This document shows, piece by piece, positions 11,856 through 24,100 of a DNA stretch of 64,000 nt; the first letter of the stretch is position 1; each line of letters begins with the position of its first letter. The stretch lies in assembly GCA_029891385.1 (NCBI GenBank), contig JAIWQS010000054.1, positions 124,001 to 188,000 of the forward strand. The letters are read 5' to 3'. The position numbers and the translations under genes were made by a program. The notes beneath the pieces were generated by a model. It was not told the origin of the DNA, made no database searches, and was given only the letters and a program-made list of their open reading frames with translations. The stretch comes from Erythroxylum novogranatense (taxonomy: Eukaryota > Streptophyta > Magnoliopsida > Malpighiales > Erythroxylaceae).

Positions 11856-14800
11856 AATAACACGACTCAAATGCATGCACCTATGTTTGGATCGCCCAGA
11901 TAGTACATCATCGATTAAAACTCAAGATACTTTTTTTTTGAAGCCATTGATTCCACGTTAGCGGCAAAAATAGTAAGTAACTAACACCCATGTTCATAAT
12001 AAACCAGCTTCGATTATTACACCATCCGAGAATAATTTACAATCACCAATGAGTAAAACATTAAAACCAATATGGGCTCAGAGAAATATAAAGCATTGTT
12101 ATACGTTGATTGCGAACACAATTTGATAAGACACTAATGCGTACACGGACCGATCCCGACCTCTATCCTTTATCGCCTTACAAGAGACATACTCCGTGTC
12201 AAACGGGTATTCTTCAAGACCTGAAAAATAGATGCAAAATTTGGGTGAGTTTTATGAACTCAGTGAGTGACCATCATCGATGGTCCATCCAATCACATAA
12301 CATATAACACATACTTTCATTTTCCATTAAGTCACATGTCATATTCCCTATCATACCTCACATTCACATACAGTTTCATATTTTCATTATGTCGATACAA
12401 TGTCATCTTCAATATAATCAAATTGATCATTCAATCAAGTTTATCATTCCCATTCAACACACAATGTCACATTCCCATTCAATACAAGGTTGCGGTCCCA
12501 TTCAATACAAGTAATTCAACCAATCACATTCCGTATAATCAAATCAATCATGTTATGCATATGTGCATGAAACCCACTTTCCATTTAATTACTTTGTTGT
12601 GACCGAGTGTCTAAACCGTCCTGCACTCCAATAGATATCGGGCTCATTGAAACCGTCCCATATAGGGCTCTATCAGGAATCGTCCCATAAAGGGCCTATT
12701 GTAAACCGTCCTTTCGCTCATTAAACGCTGAGCATAAAGCTCTGAATCATTCCCTTTCGAGCTCATTAATCGTTGAGCATATAGCTCTCGGTGGCAGCTC
12801 CAACACGCATCGTTATCAATTAACTGTATAGAATTCATTTATCACAATTCTACAATATCACATTGGAAGTCAAGTCCAATTTATCGAAATGCATAATTCA
12901 TTCTCAATTATTCACAATAATTCACAACCACGACTATCACATTGAAAGCATAAAAGTTTCTCAATCACAGACATTAACACTCTGACCTTTGGTCCGAGAT
13001 CTCAAACGTAATCATTCACAAACAGCATACAAATAGCACTTCAAGAATAAGTTTTAATACTTCAATACCTATGGTCCGAAATCAATCAAAATCAAACACA
13101 CATAAGCCCTCCATTATCTCCACAAGGCATAACCACATATTTTTTTATCACATATAGATTGAGGAACCAACTAGGTTACTCAATTGCACTTCCGAGCTAA
13201 TACCGAAAGTCTCAAAGGACGCTTCAGAGATCAACGCCCAAATGTGCCTCTATACCGCCCAAAGATGCAATGATTACCAAAATCCAAATCAATTATTTCG
13301 TAATGCACATGTAGCGCTTAAAATATGTACAATGCATGTTAATGATTTTTTCCTAAATCCAAATTTTAATCACAAAACCGCTTAAAAATTAGAATTTTAT
13401 CTAAGACCGACCAGACTCAATTCGGACCTCTATAGATCCAAAATAAATAAAAAAAGTGATCGAAAATAATAAACCGGACCCACGCCAATTTCCGTTCAAA
13501 AGTTCCCAATTTCTCAAAAATGAAATTCAATATTTTACAAATTCGATGCCTCAAGAATCAAAGTCAATCTGACGCTTGACGGAAAAGTTATACATCAAAG
13601 AAATCGTAAATCCAAAATTAAAACAAAATCACATATATATACATTTCTCCTTTTGGCTTATGAGGGCAAGTTGTCGCCTTTATGAAGTTTGGCGACTTAC
13701 TCGTCATGAGGGCGAGCCGTCACCGCGAGGGGCGAGGTTCCAAATGCTTTCTCCCCTTTTCTTCTTTTTCCAAACCGAACTTCAATCATTCATAACTCTT
13801 CCCACACAATTCAGAAAATTACAAACCATATGTCTTTGGAAAGATTAAGAAAAACTCAACAAGTTTCATGTAGAACACAAAAATCAATTTCACCCCTAAG
13901 GATGACAAAAATCCAGTCAAAGCCACTGCCTACTCAAAACCTCTCAAAACAGTGCAGTACTTTACAAATTCAGTAACCTTTATTCTCTTCAGTCAAAAAT
14001 TACACAATAAATATGCTCAGGAATATCACAATGTGATCTACAACTTTCATGAACAATATGAAATCAAATTCAGTGGCTAACTAGGTCAAATAATTCAGTG
14101 AATGCTGCTGCCCCTGAAAGTACTCAATCTGGACAGTAATGTTCTATCAAGCATAACTCCCTGTACACAAGTCAAAAAAATCACTACCTTAAACCAATGG
14201 AAAGATAAAACCACATACTTCAAGTTTCATGAAGAGCTTAAGAGCCAATTCCATCTCTAACCAATTCAAAACTGCCAAACAAGTGACTGATCAGGGCAGA
14301 AGTTAAAAACCTAATGCAGGTTTCATTTTTGAAAACTCATAACTCCCAAATATGATCTCCAAAACTCACATGCTATATACCATTTTCAAGATAATTTCTT
14401 CCTTTACAACTCTTCAGAAGATCACTCAAGCTAAATCAATTCACAGAAATTTCTAAAATTGATTCCAATCAGAATGCTCACAAATCTGACACTTAGGCTA
14501 GGTTTCACCACAATGTACAAAATCAGTCAATAGTTAACAACTCATAACTCCCTATACATAGGGAAAATGTTTTTCAAACTTTCCAGACCTCTAATTAACA
14601 CATAACTTTATATTTCTTCTTTTATAACCATGGTCTAATTCGGTCATTAAGGACATTCAAATCTTCCATTAACAATCAGCTTTAACATGCAGTCACAGAT
14701 TGGACCCTGTATGACTAAAAACCTTATAACTCATTCATTTCACATCCAATTAAGGTGATTCAAAGTTTCATTTTTCATAAACTCATATGGCTATCACATA

Positions 14801-16074
14801 TCCAAAGCCGGTTCGAAAATAATATAAATTGGATTTATTGTGATTTTTACACACCTGACCTATTTCTGTTCTCTTCTGTATCACTAAGGTTAGGAACAAT
14901 CTTCACTTATTTGGACATAACTAGCAGAATCCTTATCAAATTAAAATTTCCTTTATACAGATCTTAAATGACACATTTTGGAACATTTCGTAAGAAGAAC
15001 TCATTATCCAATTCCAACTCTAAGGTCCTCAAACAATTAACTTTCAGGTCTTAGTTCAATCTCGCTGGTGTTCTGAACCCGATTCAATTAGGGGCCTATT
15101 ACTCTCATTTGGCTCACCCTAAAATCGTGGAAATATTCATGGAGATAGTAGACCTCTAGTTCTACAATTTCTATGTTTTGAGTTTCTTTATATTCGAACG
15201 TTAAAAGGCTCAAAAAAATTAGACAAGTGGAGCCACGAATCTGTCTTTGCAATCTCAAACCATCCCAACTCAAGTTAATCATCATTTTTGTTCAACTTAG
15301 CCATGCAATTAACCTTAAGTAACATCACAAGTAACTATAAATCCATCATAAAAACATATGATTTACCTTAAGCAAGCTTCCCCTCTCCTAGACTTCACAA
15401 GCTCACAACCCTCATCATCACTTTGCAAGGAAAGCTAGGTTAAACTCTTAGAAGCAAGATGAACAAATGGAGAAGAGTAGCACTTTCGGATGATAAGAAG
15501 TTTTTTAACTTTCATGGTGAGTTTTTTTTAAGTCTTTCAAGAAGCAAGAGTCGTGGATGAATGGAGAAACATTAAATGAATGAAAGATGAGTCACCTAAT
15601 AAGAGAAAAGACAAAAACAAGAAAGGACAAAACATGTCATAGGATTTCTTAAGAAACCCTAATGAAATTTGACCCAATCAATTCCAATGGCCCTCATTTC
15701 AATCCCAAAATAATATATCCAATATTGTAGTGCCATTGATAGAAATTTCGCCTAGAAAATCAACCAGTTCGCCACTTGGCGATTTGTCCAATCCGAATTT
15801 TCTCCAAAAATCCAAAAATTCCTAAAATCCCTTTAAAATATAAAACACACTTTGGATCACCAAAATAATTTTTCAAACACAGAACCCGTTAATCACAATA
15901 AAATTGCCTTAGGCACAAAACCGAGAATGTCATGTATGCATGTACGGTAATTTCATGTGCACAAATGATACTGTGTCTCAATCCTATTATGCATGAACGG
16001 TCCTCGCCATTCCAATCCATCTCATCCCATGCCAAATTTACGATTTTACCCTTCCGTCGAGGGTGGATGTTACA
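11856..16074 (-). repeat. LARD1 5' LTR
   Basis: Direct repeat of 4657-8888. Firm collinearity starts at 11904. The first 50 bases are diverged or scrambled, so the left edge is approximate. The right edge TGTTACA at 16068-16074 is exact. It contains the conserved hairpin at 12247-12261. Most differences from the partner are small indels in CG-containing patches. Confidence 0.85.
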
Positions 16075-16900
16075 ACCGGATCGAGCAAATCTGTCATCTC
16101 TCCGCCAAATCGATCTGCTACCTCCTCCAGATGACCAAGGTCCTGCTCGACGCTCTTGAACCTCTACTAGATCGCTTCGACTATCACTGGGCCTCTTGCC
16201 CTCTGGTCCCGATCCACCTCAGTCGATCGCCTCAACAATCGCTCAATCCTCACAACACGCCTCACCAATAAATGTACCCATATTCGATCGGGCCAATCTG
16301 CACAGATCTCCATATTAAGTCCGCCTCAAACCTCTCGACACTGCCGAATCAAGCAATCAAAGCAGACGATAAGCCGAAATTTCATCAACTCGACCTCATA
16401 CCGCCATCGAGATCAACCTCGCCATTTCAAGAAACTCTGCATCTTCATCTCTAAGTACACCTGGGCATGAAATTATCCTTGAATGCCCTCGAAAATCATC
16501 CAAGTCAATATCTGGGGCTGGAAGAACCGCCGAACAGCCTTCCACCACCGAAAAGCCGAACCTCAAGCAAAGACATCGATAGTCAAAGCGCTCCTCGTGA
16601 GTCGCATCCATCCGATCGAGGACTCTCTTCCTCTATAACCATCCTCGGCCTCTGCAGGTCGGTGCCATAGAAGTCAACCGCCTCGCCACGCGAGCCTATC
16701 ATACCTCTCTCCCGCCTCACGGAACTCAGGAGGCAACTCATAAGAATGAGGCATGGGGACTCTACTAGCCCCACGGATCCTAGGTCACCGGTTGATCCAT
16801 TTGCTCTCTAAGAACGGATGACCTACAATCAACAAGAATCGATCAATTTCGCTTTCACTTCAAATTCAAGCCTAAAATACACTATGCCCAAAAGATGCCA
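16075..16900 (-). pseudogene. Gypsy copy 1: 5' part of gag
   Basis: Minus-strand frames include GEAVDFYGTDLQRPR at 16583-16774, matching the AVDFYGxxDPAEAEGWLERT block of copies 2 and 3. Another frame, at 16396-16611, carries SVVEGCSAVLPAPDIDLDDF. This is the capsid-like Retrotrans_gag region, which assembles the virus-like particle. Many stops and frame changes interrupt it. It lies directly after the primer binding site, as expected for the start of the coding region, and is cut by LARD1 at its 3' side. Confidence 0.75.
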
Positions 16901-16919
16901 AACCATGCTCTTATACCAC
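16901..16919 (-). promoter_or_regulatory. Primer binding site of gypsy copy 1 (initiator tRNA-Met type)
   Basis: The minus strand reads GTGGTATAAGAGCATGGTT, matching the plant gypsy site TGGTATCAGAGC with one TC-to-TA-type change. It lies 4 bases inside the LTR edge at 16924 and confirms the minus orientation. Confidence 0.85.
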
Positions 16920-16923
16920 CTAA

Positions 16924-19664
16924 TGTGCGCCCCCTCACCATAGGTACACACCGACGCCGTGGGTCGATCGACGATATCCCACAACAAGGAAGTGCTACCG
17001 CCGCAACTATCACTAAATACTCGCATGGCATCAATATAATTAAACCGCAATAAGCAAATCACTAAAATTTAAAACTCCAATTTCATTGCATAATATCAAT
17101 CCAAAATATACAAGTCTATCACCCCTAAAGTCTCAATGCAATAACCCAAAAAGGAAACTGATAAAAACGTCTATACTAGGTCATCCTCAAAAGTCGCCCC
17201 AGCTGACCGACCTGTGTGCCATCGCTTCACTTGACCAAGAACTCGCACAACAAGAAAACATCTATCTCGGGAGTTAGAAACCTACTAACGCTGCCCTGAA
17301 AAATATTAGCAATGTTGGGTGAGTTTGCGAACTCAGTGAGAAACCATCATCGATGGTTCACCCAACTCATGCATATACACATAATATATCGCATAGTACA
17401 CTTTAAAGCAATTTAGAACACTACACACAATTTACATATTTATACGATAACATAACTCAGACATATCACTTCACAATTGTCATACATCACACGCATTCTC
17501 GATTTCACTACGCAGTCAAATGCATAATGTATGCAATTTCTCATTTTATGTCATTGTTTGGATCGAGCGCTACACTTTCCCGATTGGGCACTTTTCACAA
17601 TGATCACAATTTCGCAAGTAGGAGAGCCCTCCGGGTATGTACTACCGCCCACTCACTTTAGGGATAGGAGAGCCCTCCTGGTATGTACTATTTCCTTTTT
17701 GGCCTTAGCCTATTCACCGATATTCGAGCTTAAAGCTCACACACCGAATGCTTCATCCACAACTTTTAATTACCCTTATAATCATGCCTAGCATGCACTA
17801 TTACTGCACAAATACTAACACATATATTATCACTTCACCACTTGTCACGATCGAACACTTACTCGTAACACTATACACCGATTCATAATCACAAGTATTC
17901 ACATTAGCAACACATTCAAGACAATCACTCACAATCGTAACACTTACTCATATTTGCAAAGACATTTATTTCACATTTGTATCACTACATTGACAATTGA
18001 TTCACACATTCACAAAGACAGATTATCACACAAAGATCGAGGAACCAACTAGGTTGCTTACTTGTAACTTCCGAGCTACTGCCTGGAAGTCCCAGTGATA
18101 TCCGTGGACAGTCGATCCAACGGTGCCTCTATAACAATACAAACGCATTCTCATCACTATATGCTCAATCAATAAGATTCACTAATGCACATGTCTCACA
18201 TTTAAAATTATATGATGCATGATCATGATTTTCCAGCGCTTTAGTCCCATTCCGCTTTCTCTCGATTCACAACTAAAATTCACTACTAACTAGGTCAATA
18301 ACATCCATAAATTTCACAAATCTCTCATTTAAACTCTAATTATACTCCAATTGATAATACATAACTCTTAGGTCACTTAAGGAATTAGAATCAGCTCTTT
18401 TTCTATGATTGAGAACTCGCTAATTTAATTTCGAACTCTTATAATTTACCTCACTCAAAGACCTCTTTCTCTAGTTCATAACAACTCCAGAATTACCCCA
18501 ATTGGAGGTCTACACTAAAAGATATACCCTAAAACCAATTCAATTTCTCTAAAATTTCTCGCCCTCGCCACCTCATAAATTTTCGGCCAAGCACAGAAGG
18601 GACGCCACAAGCGTGGGAACGTCACGTATAACACTCTCTCTCATGCCTCGTCGCGGCGTGAAATCCATCCACTCGCCGCGACGTCTCCTGCTGTTCGCCG
18701 CGGTGTGCGCTTTCTCAGATGTCGCGACGTGCGGCCCAACTTCGTCTTCTCCGATCGATTCTCACCATTTTTTACTCCAATAAACCTCCATTAACCACAT
18801 TCAACTACCCTATCTAACTCATTTAATACCATAAATAACCATAAATACAACATTAAAACACAATAAACTTACCAAATCACATATTCGATCGAAGCCCTAA
18901 AAATCGTAAACGTCCGAGATCCTCCAGCTCAAACTCCCACTGATTTTCACTCTCAATCCACACGAAACATCACCATCACTCAATCACAAACAAGGCTTTC
19001 TCAATGAAGGAGAACCCAACGAAAATCTCCAAGGAAAAGATCAACGACACCAACGCGAGGAGGAAGTAGATTTTAGCCCTAAGTGAAAAGTCTTCTAATT
19101 TCAAGCATAAGGTATATATATATATAGGGCTAATTTAGACCTATAGATCACAGTCCTCAAATTCATTTAATCTCAGTCTCTAAATTTCAATGGCTCTTCA
19201 CAATAATTCTTAAACTCACAAATCTAAATTTTCCAAGCCATTTACCACTCACTTTCGAAACCGGAATCACAATCATCAGTCTCTAAGTCATTTTCTCGGT
19301 CCGAACACATAACTCTAAAAATTCCAGAGAAATTCCCATAATTCCTCAAACATATAAAACACTCGATCTCATACTCAATTTTCAATTTCCAATTTTCTAA
19401 AATTCAATTCTCACTCTAATACCACTATTCCACTCGAATTATCCCTAATTTCACTTTAAATCAAATCTAACTCAATTATCTCAAAATTCACAATTCAACT
19501 TATAATCATAATTAAATGCTGGAACAATCATGAATGCATGTCACTATGTATATGCATGTGCAAAATGATCTATCTCAAAGGCCACAAAACACTCGATCAC
19601 TAAATATGCAATCACGACACTACCCGTGCCAATATGCTCATCGCATCGGTAACGGGATGTTACA
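16924..19664 (-). repeat. 5' LTR of gypsy copy 1
   Basis: About 2.74 kb, with plus-strand edges TGTGCGCC and GATGTTACA. Its right 950 bases equal 1-959. It holds the conserved hairpin at 17321-17334 with CCATCATCGATGG beside it, and the block GAGGAACCAACTAGGTT near 18040. A GC-rich island of CGTCGCGACG-like repeats lies at about 18640-18735, and a TA run at about 19111-19126 could serve as the sense-strand TATA box. The sequence right of 19664 resumes integrase coding of copy 2, so this edge is also the insertion junction. Confidence 0.9.
19108..19127 (-). promoter_or_regulatory. Candidate LTR promoter TATA element of gypsy copy 1
   Basis: In the sense direction the sequence reads CCCTATATATATATACC, the best TATA-like element in the U3 side of this LTR. 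The same run is present at 408-424 in the 3' LTR. The call rests only on sequence and position. Confidence 0.35.
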
Positions 19665-20040
19665 TCCCAAGCTCCTCGGAACTCCAATACACAAGCCCGT
19701 AACATATCCTCAACAGTCTTAATCGCCCTCTCACTCGCCTAATTGTTCGAGGATGAAATGTTCAGATCAAGTTCAACCAAGTACCCATAGCCGACTGCAA
19801 ACTCTTCCAGAACCTTGAAGTAAATCTGGGATCCCTGTTTGAGACTATAGACACCGGAACCCCATGCAGTCTCACAATCTCAGCCACATACTTATGGGCC
19901 AACTGATTAAGAGTGTTGTTCTCCCTCACTGGCAAGAAGTGAGCCGATTTGGTCAACCGGTCCACTATGACCCAGATCGCATCATGTTGTCTCGGCGTCC
20001 TATGCAACCCCATAATAAAATCTATCGCAATTCGTTCCCA
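19665..20040 (-). pseudogene. Gypsy copy 2: integrase core fragment
   Basis: The minus frame at 19762-20013 gives [40 protein letters not shown] and [20 protein letters not shown], the DDE integrase core with SDRDP changed to SNRDP. The match to copy 1 integrase begins at TCCCAAGC right at 19665. That shows copy 1 inserted inside this gene; the missing C-terminal part and 3' LTR of copy 2 must lie left of the window. Confidence 0.88.
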
Positions 20041-20043
20041 CTT

Positions 20044-20760
20044 TCACTCCGGAATGGGCAACGAATGCAACTTCCCCACTGGTGCCTGGTGCTCAGCCTT
20101 AACCTGCTGGCACGTCAGACATCGAGAAACAAACTCTGCTACTTGCTTCTTCATGCCAGGCCACCAGAAATGCAACTTAAGAGTATTATACATCTTGGTA
20201 GTACCAGGATACATAGCACAGGCGGCCACATGCGCCTCCTCTAGAATCTCACGCCTCAGACCATCCATATCTAGAACACAGAGTCTCTGACCCATCCATA
20301 ATGTCCCATCTCTCAACTCAAACTCTGAATCTCGATCAGATCTCGCTCTATCAATCAGTCTCACCAACACAGGATCCTGGTCCTGTACTCTCGTGATCCT
20401 GTTGTGCAACATCGGCCTAAGCCTCAGAGTAGCTATTAAGGCCCCATCCTGATCCAAATCCATCTGAATCTGAGCTGCACTGATGTGAGATCTCCTGCTC
20501 AATGCATCGGCCACCACATTAGCCTTTCCTGGATGATACTCAATCGTGCAGTCATAGTCCTTCAGCAACTCAATCCATCTCTTCTGTCTCAAATTTAACT
20601 CCCTCCGCTCAAGAAATACCTCAAACTCTTATGATCAAGAAAACTGAACGCCTCATCGCATAAGTAGTGTTCCAGTTTTCAAAGCAAAACCACCGCAATT
20701 TAACTCCAAATCACGACTGGATAATTCACTCATGAGACCTCAAGCTATCTCGAGGCATAG
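20044..20760 (-). pseudogene. Gypsy copy 2: RNase H C-terminus and integrase zinc domain
   Basis: An open minus-strand frame of 182 residues (20044-20592) starts in the RNase H end ([35 protein letters not shown]). It runs through the linker to the HHCC domain, with [20 protein letters not shown] and [15 protein letters not shown]. The histidine of the usual HPG motif is tyrosine here. The frame then ends at the start of the integrase core. It is the best-preserved pol segment in copy 2. Confidence 0.88.
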
Positions 20761-21170
20761 GCTATTACTCTCACAAGACCGTGATCAAGACACACCCTAA
20801 TCCTCATTGGAAGCATCACTAAAATCTCAAACTTCCGGTCCCCGACGACAAAGCTAACACCGGCAAGAGTCAACCGATATTTCAGCTCCTCAAAACTCTT
20901 GAAACTCCTCACCCATCCAAGGCCACATTCTTCCTCGAAGTTTTGTCGGAGAAATGAGATCGTGAAAATCCTCGACAAACCTCCGTAATAACTCGCCAAT
21001 CCTAGGAAACTCCGAAGCTCAGACACATTCCTAGGAATCTCTCAATTCATCACAACCTCAATCTTATGAGGATCCACTTGAATACCATCACTCGTCACTA
21101 CATGCCCCAGATATACCACCTCATCAAGCCAAAATTTACATTTACTGAATTTGGCGAACAACTGCTTATC
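20745..21170 (-). pseudogene. Gypsy copy 2: RT thumb and RNase H N-terminal part
   Basis: The minus frame 20745-21026 carries [16 protein letters not shown] and later a degraded RNase H start. Upstream in sense, 21040-21170 encodes a recognisable [19 protein letters not shown] equivalent with frame breaks. LARD2 interrupts the gene just upstream at 21175/30875, and the rest of RT resumes at 30880. Confidence 0.8.
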
Positions 21171-21175
21171 TCTCA
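21171..21175. repeat. Target-site duplication of LARD2 (TCTCA, left copy)
   Basis: TCTCA is found immediately left of 21176 and again at 30875-30879. It is exact, and proves insertion by an integrase. Confidence 0.92.
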
Positions 21176-24100
21176 TGTTGGGACCCGATCCGGAAACCGG
21201 ATCCCAACTGGAAAAGCAGAACGGAAAACGTAATCGAATGGAAACGAAAATTTTGCATCAAAATTTCGAATAAAAACCAAAGCATAAGAATCGAAAGCAA
21301 AGCGCATACTCAAGCAAATGAAAATCGAATCAATACCAAATCGGTAAATCAATAGAATCGAATCATAAAGGCGGGGATAAACGTAAATAATTACTTAAAT
21401 CAAACATATCCGACATCCGAGAACAAAATCAAAGAAAACGATCGAATGAACATAATTGCGTTGGAAACCCTAAGACGCTCCAAAATCCGTATGAATTTTT
21501 TTTTTTCTTATTCATTCCTTTATCTCTTTACTCAATCACATTCAAACCATACAATTTCCTTTTGAAATTTATCCTCATATAACACTCAATTCATAAACTT
21601 GTCTTAATCACGCAAATCTCATCTTTACCAAACTAACTTCTTAATCATTTTCTTATACAAGCATTTTAAAAAACCCTTTACCCATTTAACAAAATTTTAC
21701 CGAAATTTCGGAAAGATAACGTATTTTGACAGCCCAAAATTTAAAAACTAAAGAAACGCACTTCTAATACATAATCCAATAGCACAAGGCAACATCGGAC
21801 CTCCTTCCGCATCCAATCACCAAAGCAGAGACACAATCTTAGTTCTAAACACTTCATCATTCCAATCCATAATACATCTCAACTCAAATATTCACAATTC
21901 AATCACAAGCCATTCATATACATTCCAATTGCCATTTATATCCATCTCAATTCAAATTTACGTACAAAATCTATTCCACAATCATACATAACTCATAACC
22001 GAAATACATCATAAATTTACATAATGACTTTTCAAGCCATAAACAAAAGCAATACATAATCCATAAACCTTTTTCACAACTTCAAAACTAAACTCCAACA
22101 TTACACATAAAACAAAGCATACAAAAACTATCGGGTTGACATCATACTCGTCTTCCATCCGATCTCCTGCGTGAAAACCTGGAGATGGGGATGAAAAGGG
22201 GGGTGAGCTCGGAAGCTCGTGGATAATATATTTATAAATTGAAACATAAACGAAAATTGTCCTTTAAAACTTTTCAAACATTTCCCATTTGGAAATTTAT
22301 CCAAACATTCATTTTAAAACCTTTCAAAACATTCATAAACCTTCATCAACATTTTCTAAAATTTCCAAATATTCATTTGTTTCAAAATATTCATAAACAT
22401 TTACTTTCTCATTTCTCATGTACAATTCCAAATATGAATGCATCACGTCATAATACATCACAACATAAACAAAACAAAATCACATAACACGCCAAGTGGT
22501 TTAGTGTGGACCCACACCTCACCCATAGTGTTTGCGAGTTATATCATGCGGCGTGTGTTTTTGGGTTATACGCCGCATCCAACACAAATCACATAACACA
22601 TCAAATGGTTTGGTTTGGTTCGATCAAAACAAGACGTGATCGCACATTCTCGCTTTAGCGGTTCTGCGTACTGCAGTGAATGCAGGGGAGTCCGAGATCG
22701 AAACTCCTATGCCCTAATGGCAACCGGAGAAGGCTATAACAAGTAGACAACAATGACTCACAAAGGACCTTACCAAACCCATATAGCACATAAGCAAAAC
22801 ATAATTTCAGATGGCCAAGGCACTTTTCAAACATCTTGCTTCACATTTTTCATCTCATAACATCAAATTGGTCATAAATGACACAAGCGATATATTCTGC
22901 AATTCACATAATCAATGTAATGCAATGCACATCACCAAATTAATCACATAATAATCACATTCATGACCAAAATGCACTAATTTCTTTAAATCATTTAAAT
23001 CATAAATCGAATAATTTGAAACTCATGAATTTCATAAATCTTATATTTTCTCAAAATCATTTTCATAAAATCATTTATCAAAACTTTGCTTCTTAATTTT
23101 TTCAAATTAGCATTCTTAGCTTACAATTCAATAAATAAATATACTACCCACTCATATCCATGCTAGCATCTTGTCCGATGCTTCAATTTGACCTTTTCTC
23201 CTTTCTTCCTTCCAATTGAAAATTTCCTAAATCAATTTCATCAAAATTTAATCTCATAAATAACTTAATCCTTCAATTTGATGCATAAGTCATCAATTCT
23301 TACTAATTCCAAGATAGTTACATCACTAATTTCAAAATCCCCAAATTACAAATTGAACCTAAACCAATCCAATCAAATTCAATATCATAATTAACTTAAT
23401 TTCTCAAATTGAACTTAGGAAATATCAATTCCTCTCATATTCAAGCTATTTAAATCTCCAATTTTGAAAATCCCAATTTTAAAATTGGCCTAAACCAATT
23501 TATCCAAATTCAATACCATAAAATACAATTTCTTCAAAATTAACTTCATATTCCACAAACCCATATCATTATCTATAATTATACACCAAAATTTCACAAA
23601 ATTCCCAAATTTCAAATTAAGCCTAAACCTTAATCAAATTTCCATCCAAAATTAAACACAACCTAAAGCATATATATCAAAATCAACTTCATAAATCACA
23701 AATCCAAGTCTTTATCCATGTTTCTAAACCAAAAATTCATCAAAATCTTAAAGCTCAAAATTTCCTCTTACCTCATTTCTCCTCCAATTTTCGAATTTCT
23801 TGGTTCATGAAGAAGCTCTCTTCATTCTCCATCCTTTTCCTTCTTGGAAAAATCCCAAAAGCCTTAAGAATCAAGTAGAAAAATTTGGAACTTAGTTTTC
23901 TCTCTCTTCTTTTCTCCATATACGAAACTCTTCACTCTTCTTCTTCTTATTTTCTTTCTTCTTTTCTCCTTCTTCTCTTATTCTTTCTAGAATTATCGTG
24001 AATGCTCTCTTAAAAACGACACTCATCTGATTTTTAAGGGCCATGTCATTTAAAATGTGATAAAAAGACCAAAATGCCCCTCACATGTTACTTTATGTCA

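Larger units (their letters stand above)
4657..16074 (-). mobile_element. LARD1: large non-autonomous LTR retrotransposon nested in gypsy copy 1 gag
   Basis: Two direct repeats of about 4.2 kb (4657-8888 and about 11856-16074) flank about 3 kb with no recognisable coding sequence. The outer edges are TGTAACA and TGTTACA. The flanking five bases are ATCGG and ACCGG, a target duplication with one mismatch. A polypurine tract lies inside the left LTR, so the element runs on the minus strand. Long LTRs around a non-coding middle fit the LARD class described in plants. Its LTR shares several conserved blocks with the gypsy LTRs here, so Tekay-type proteins probably moved it. Confidence 0.85.
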
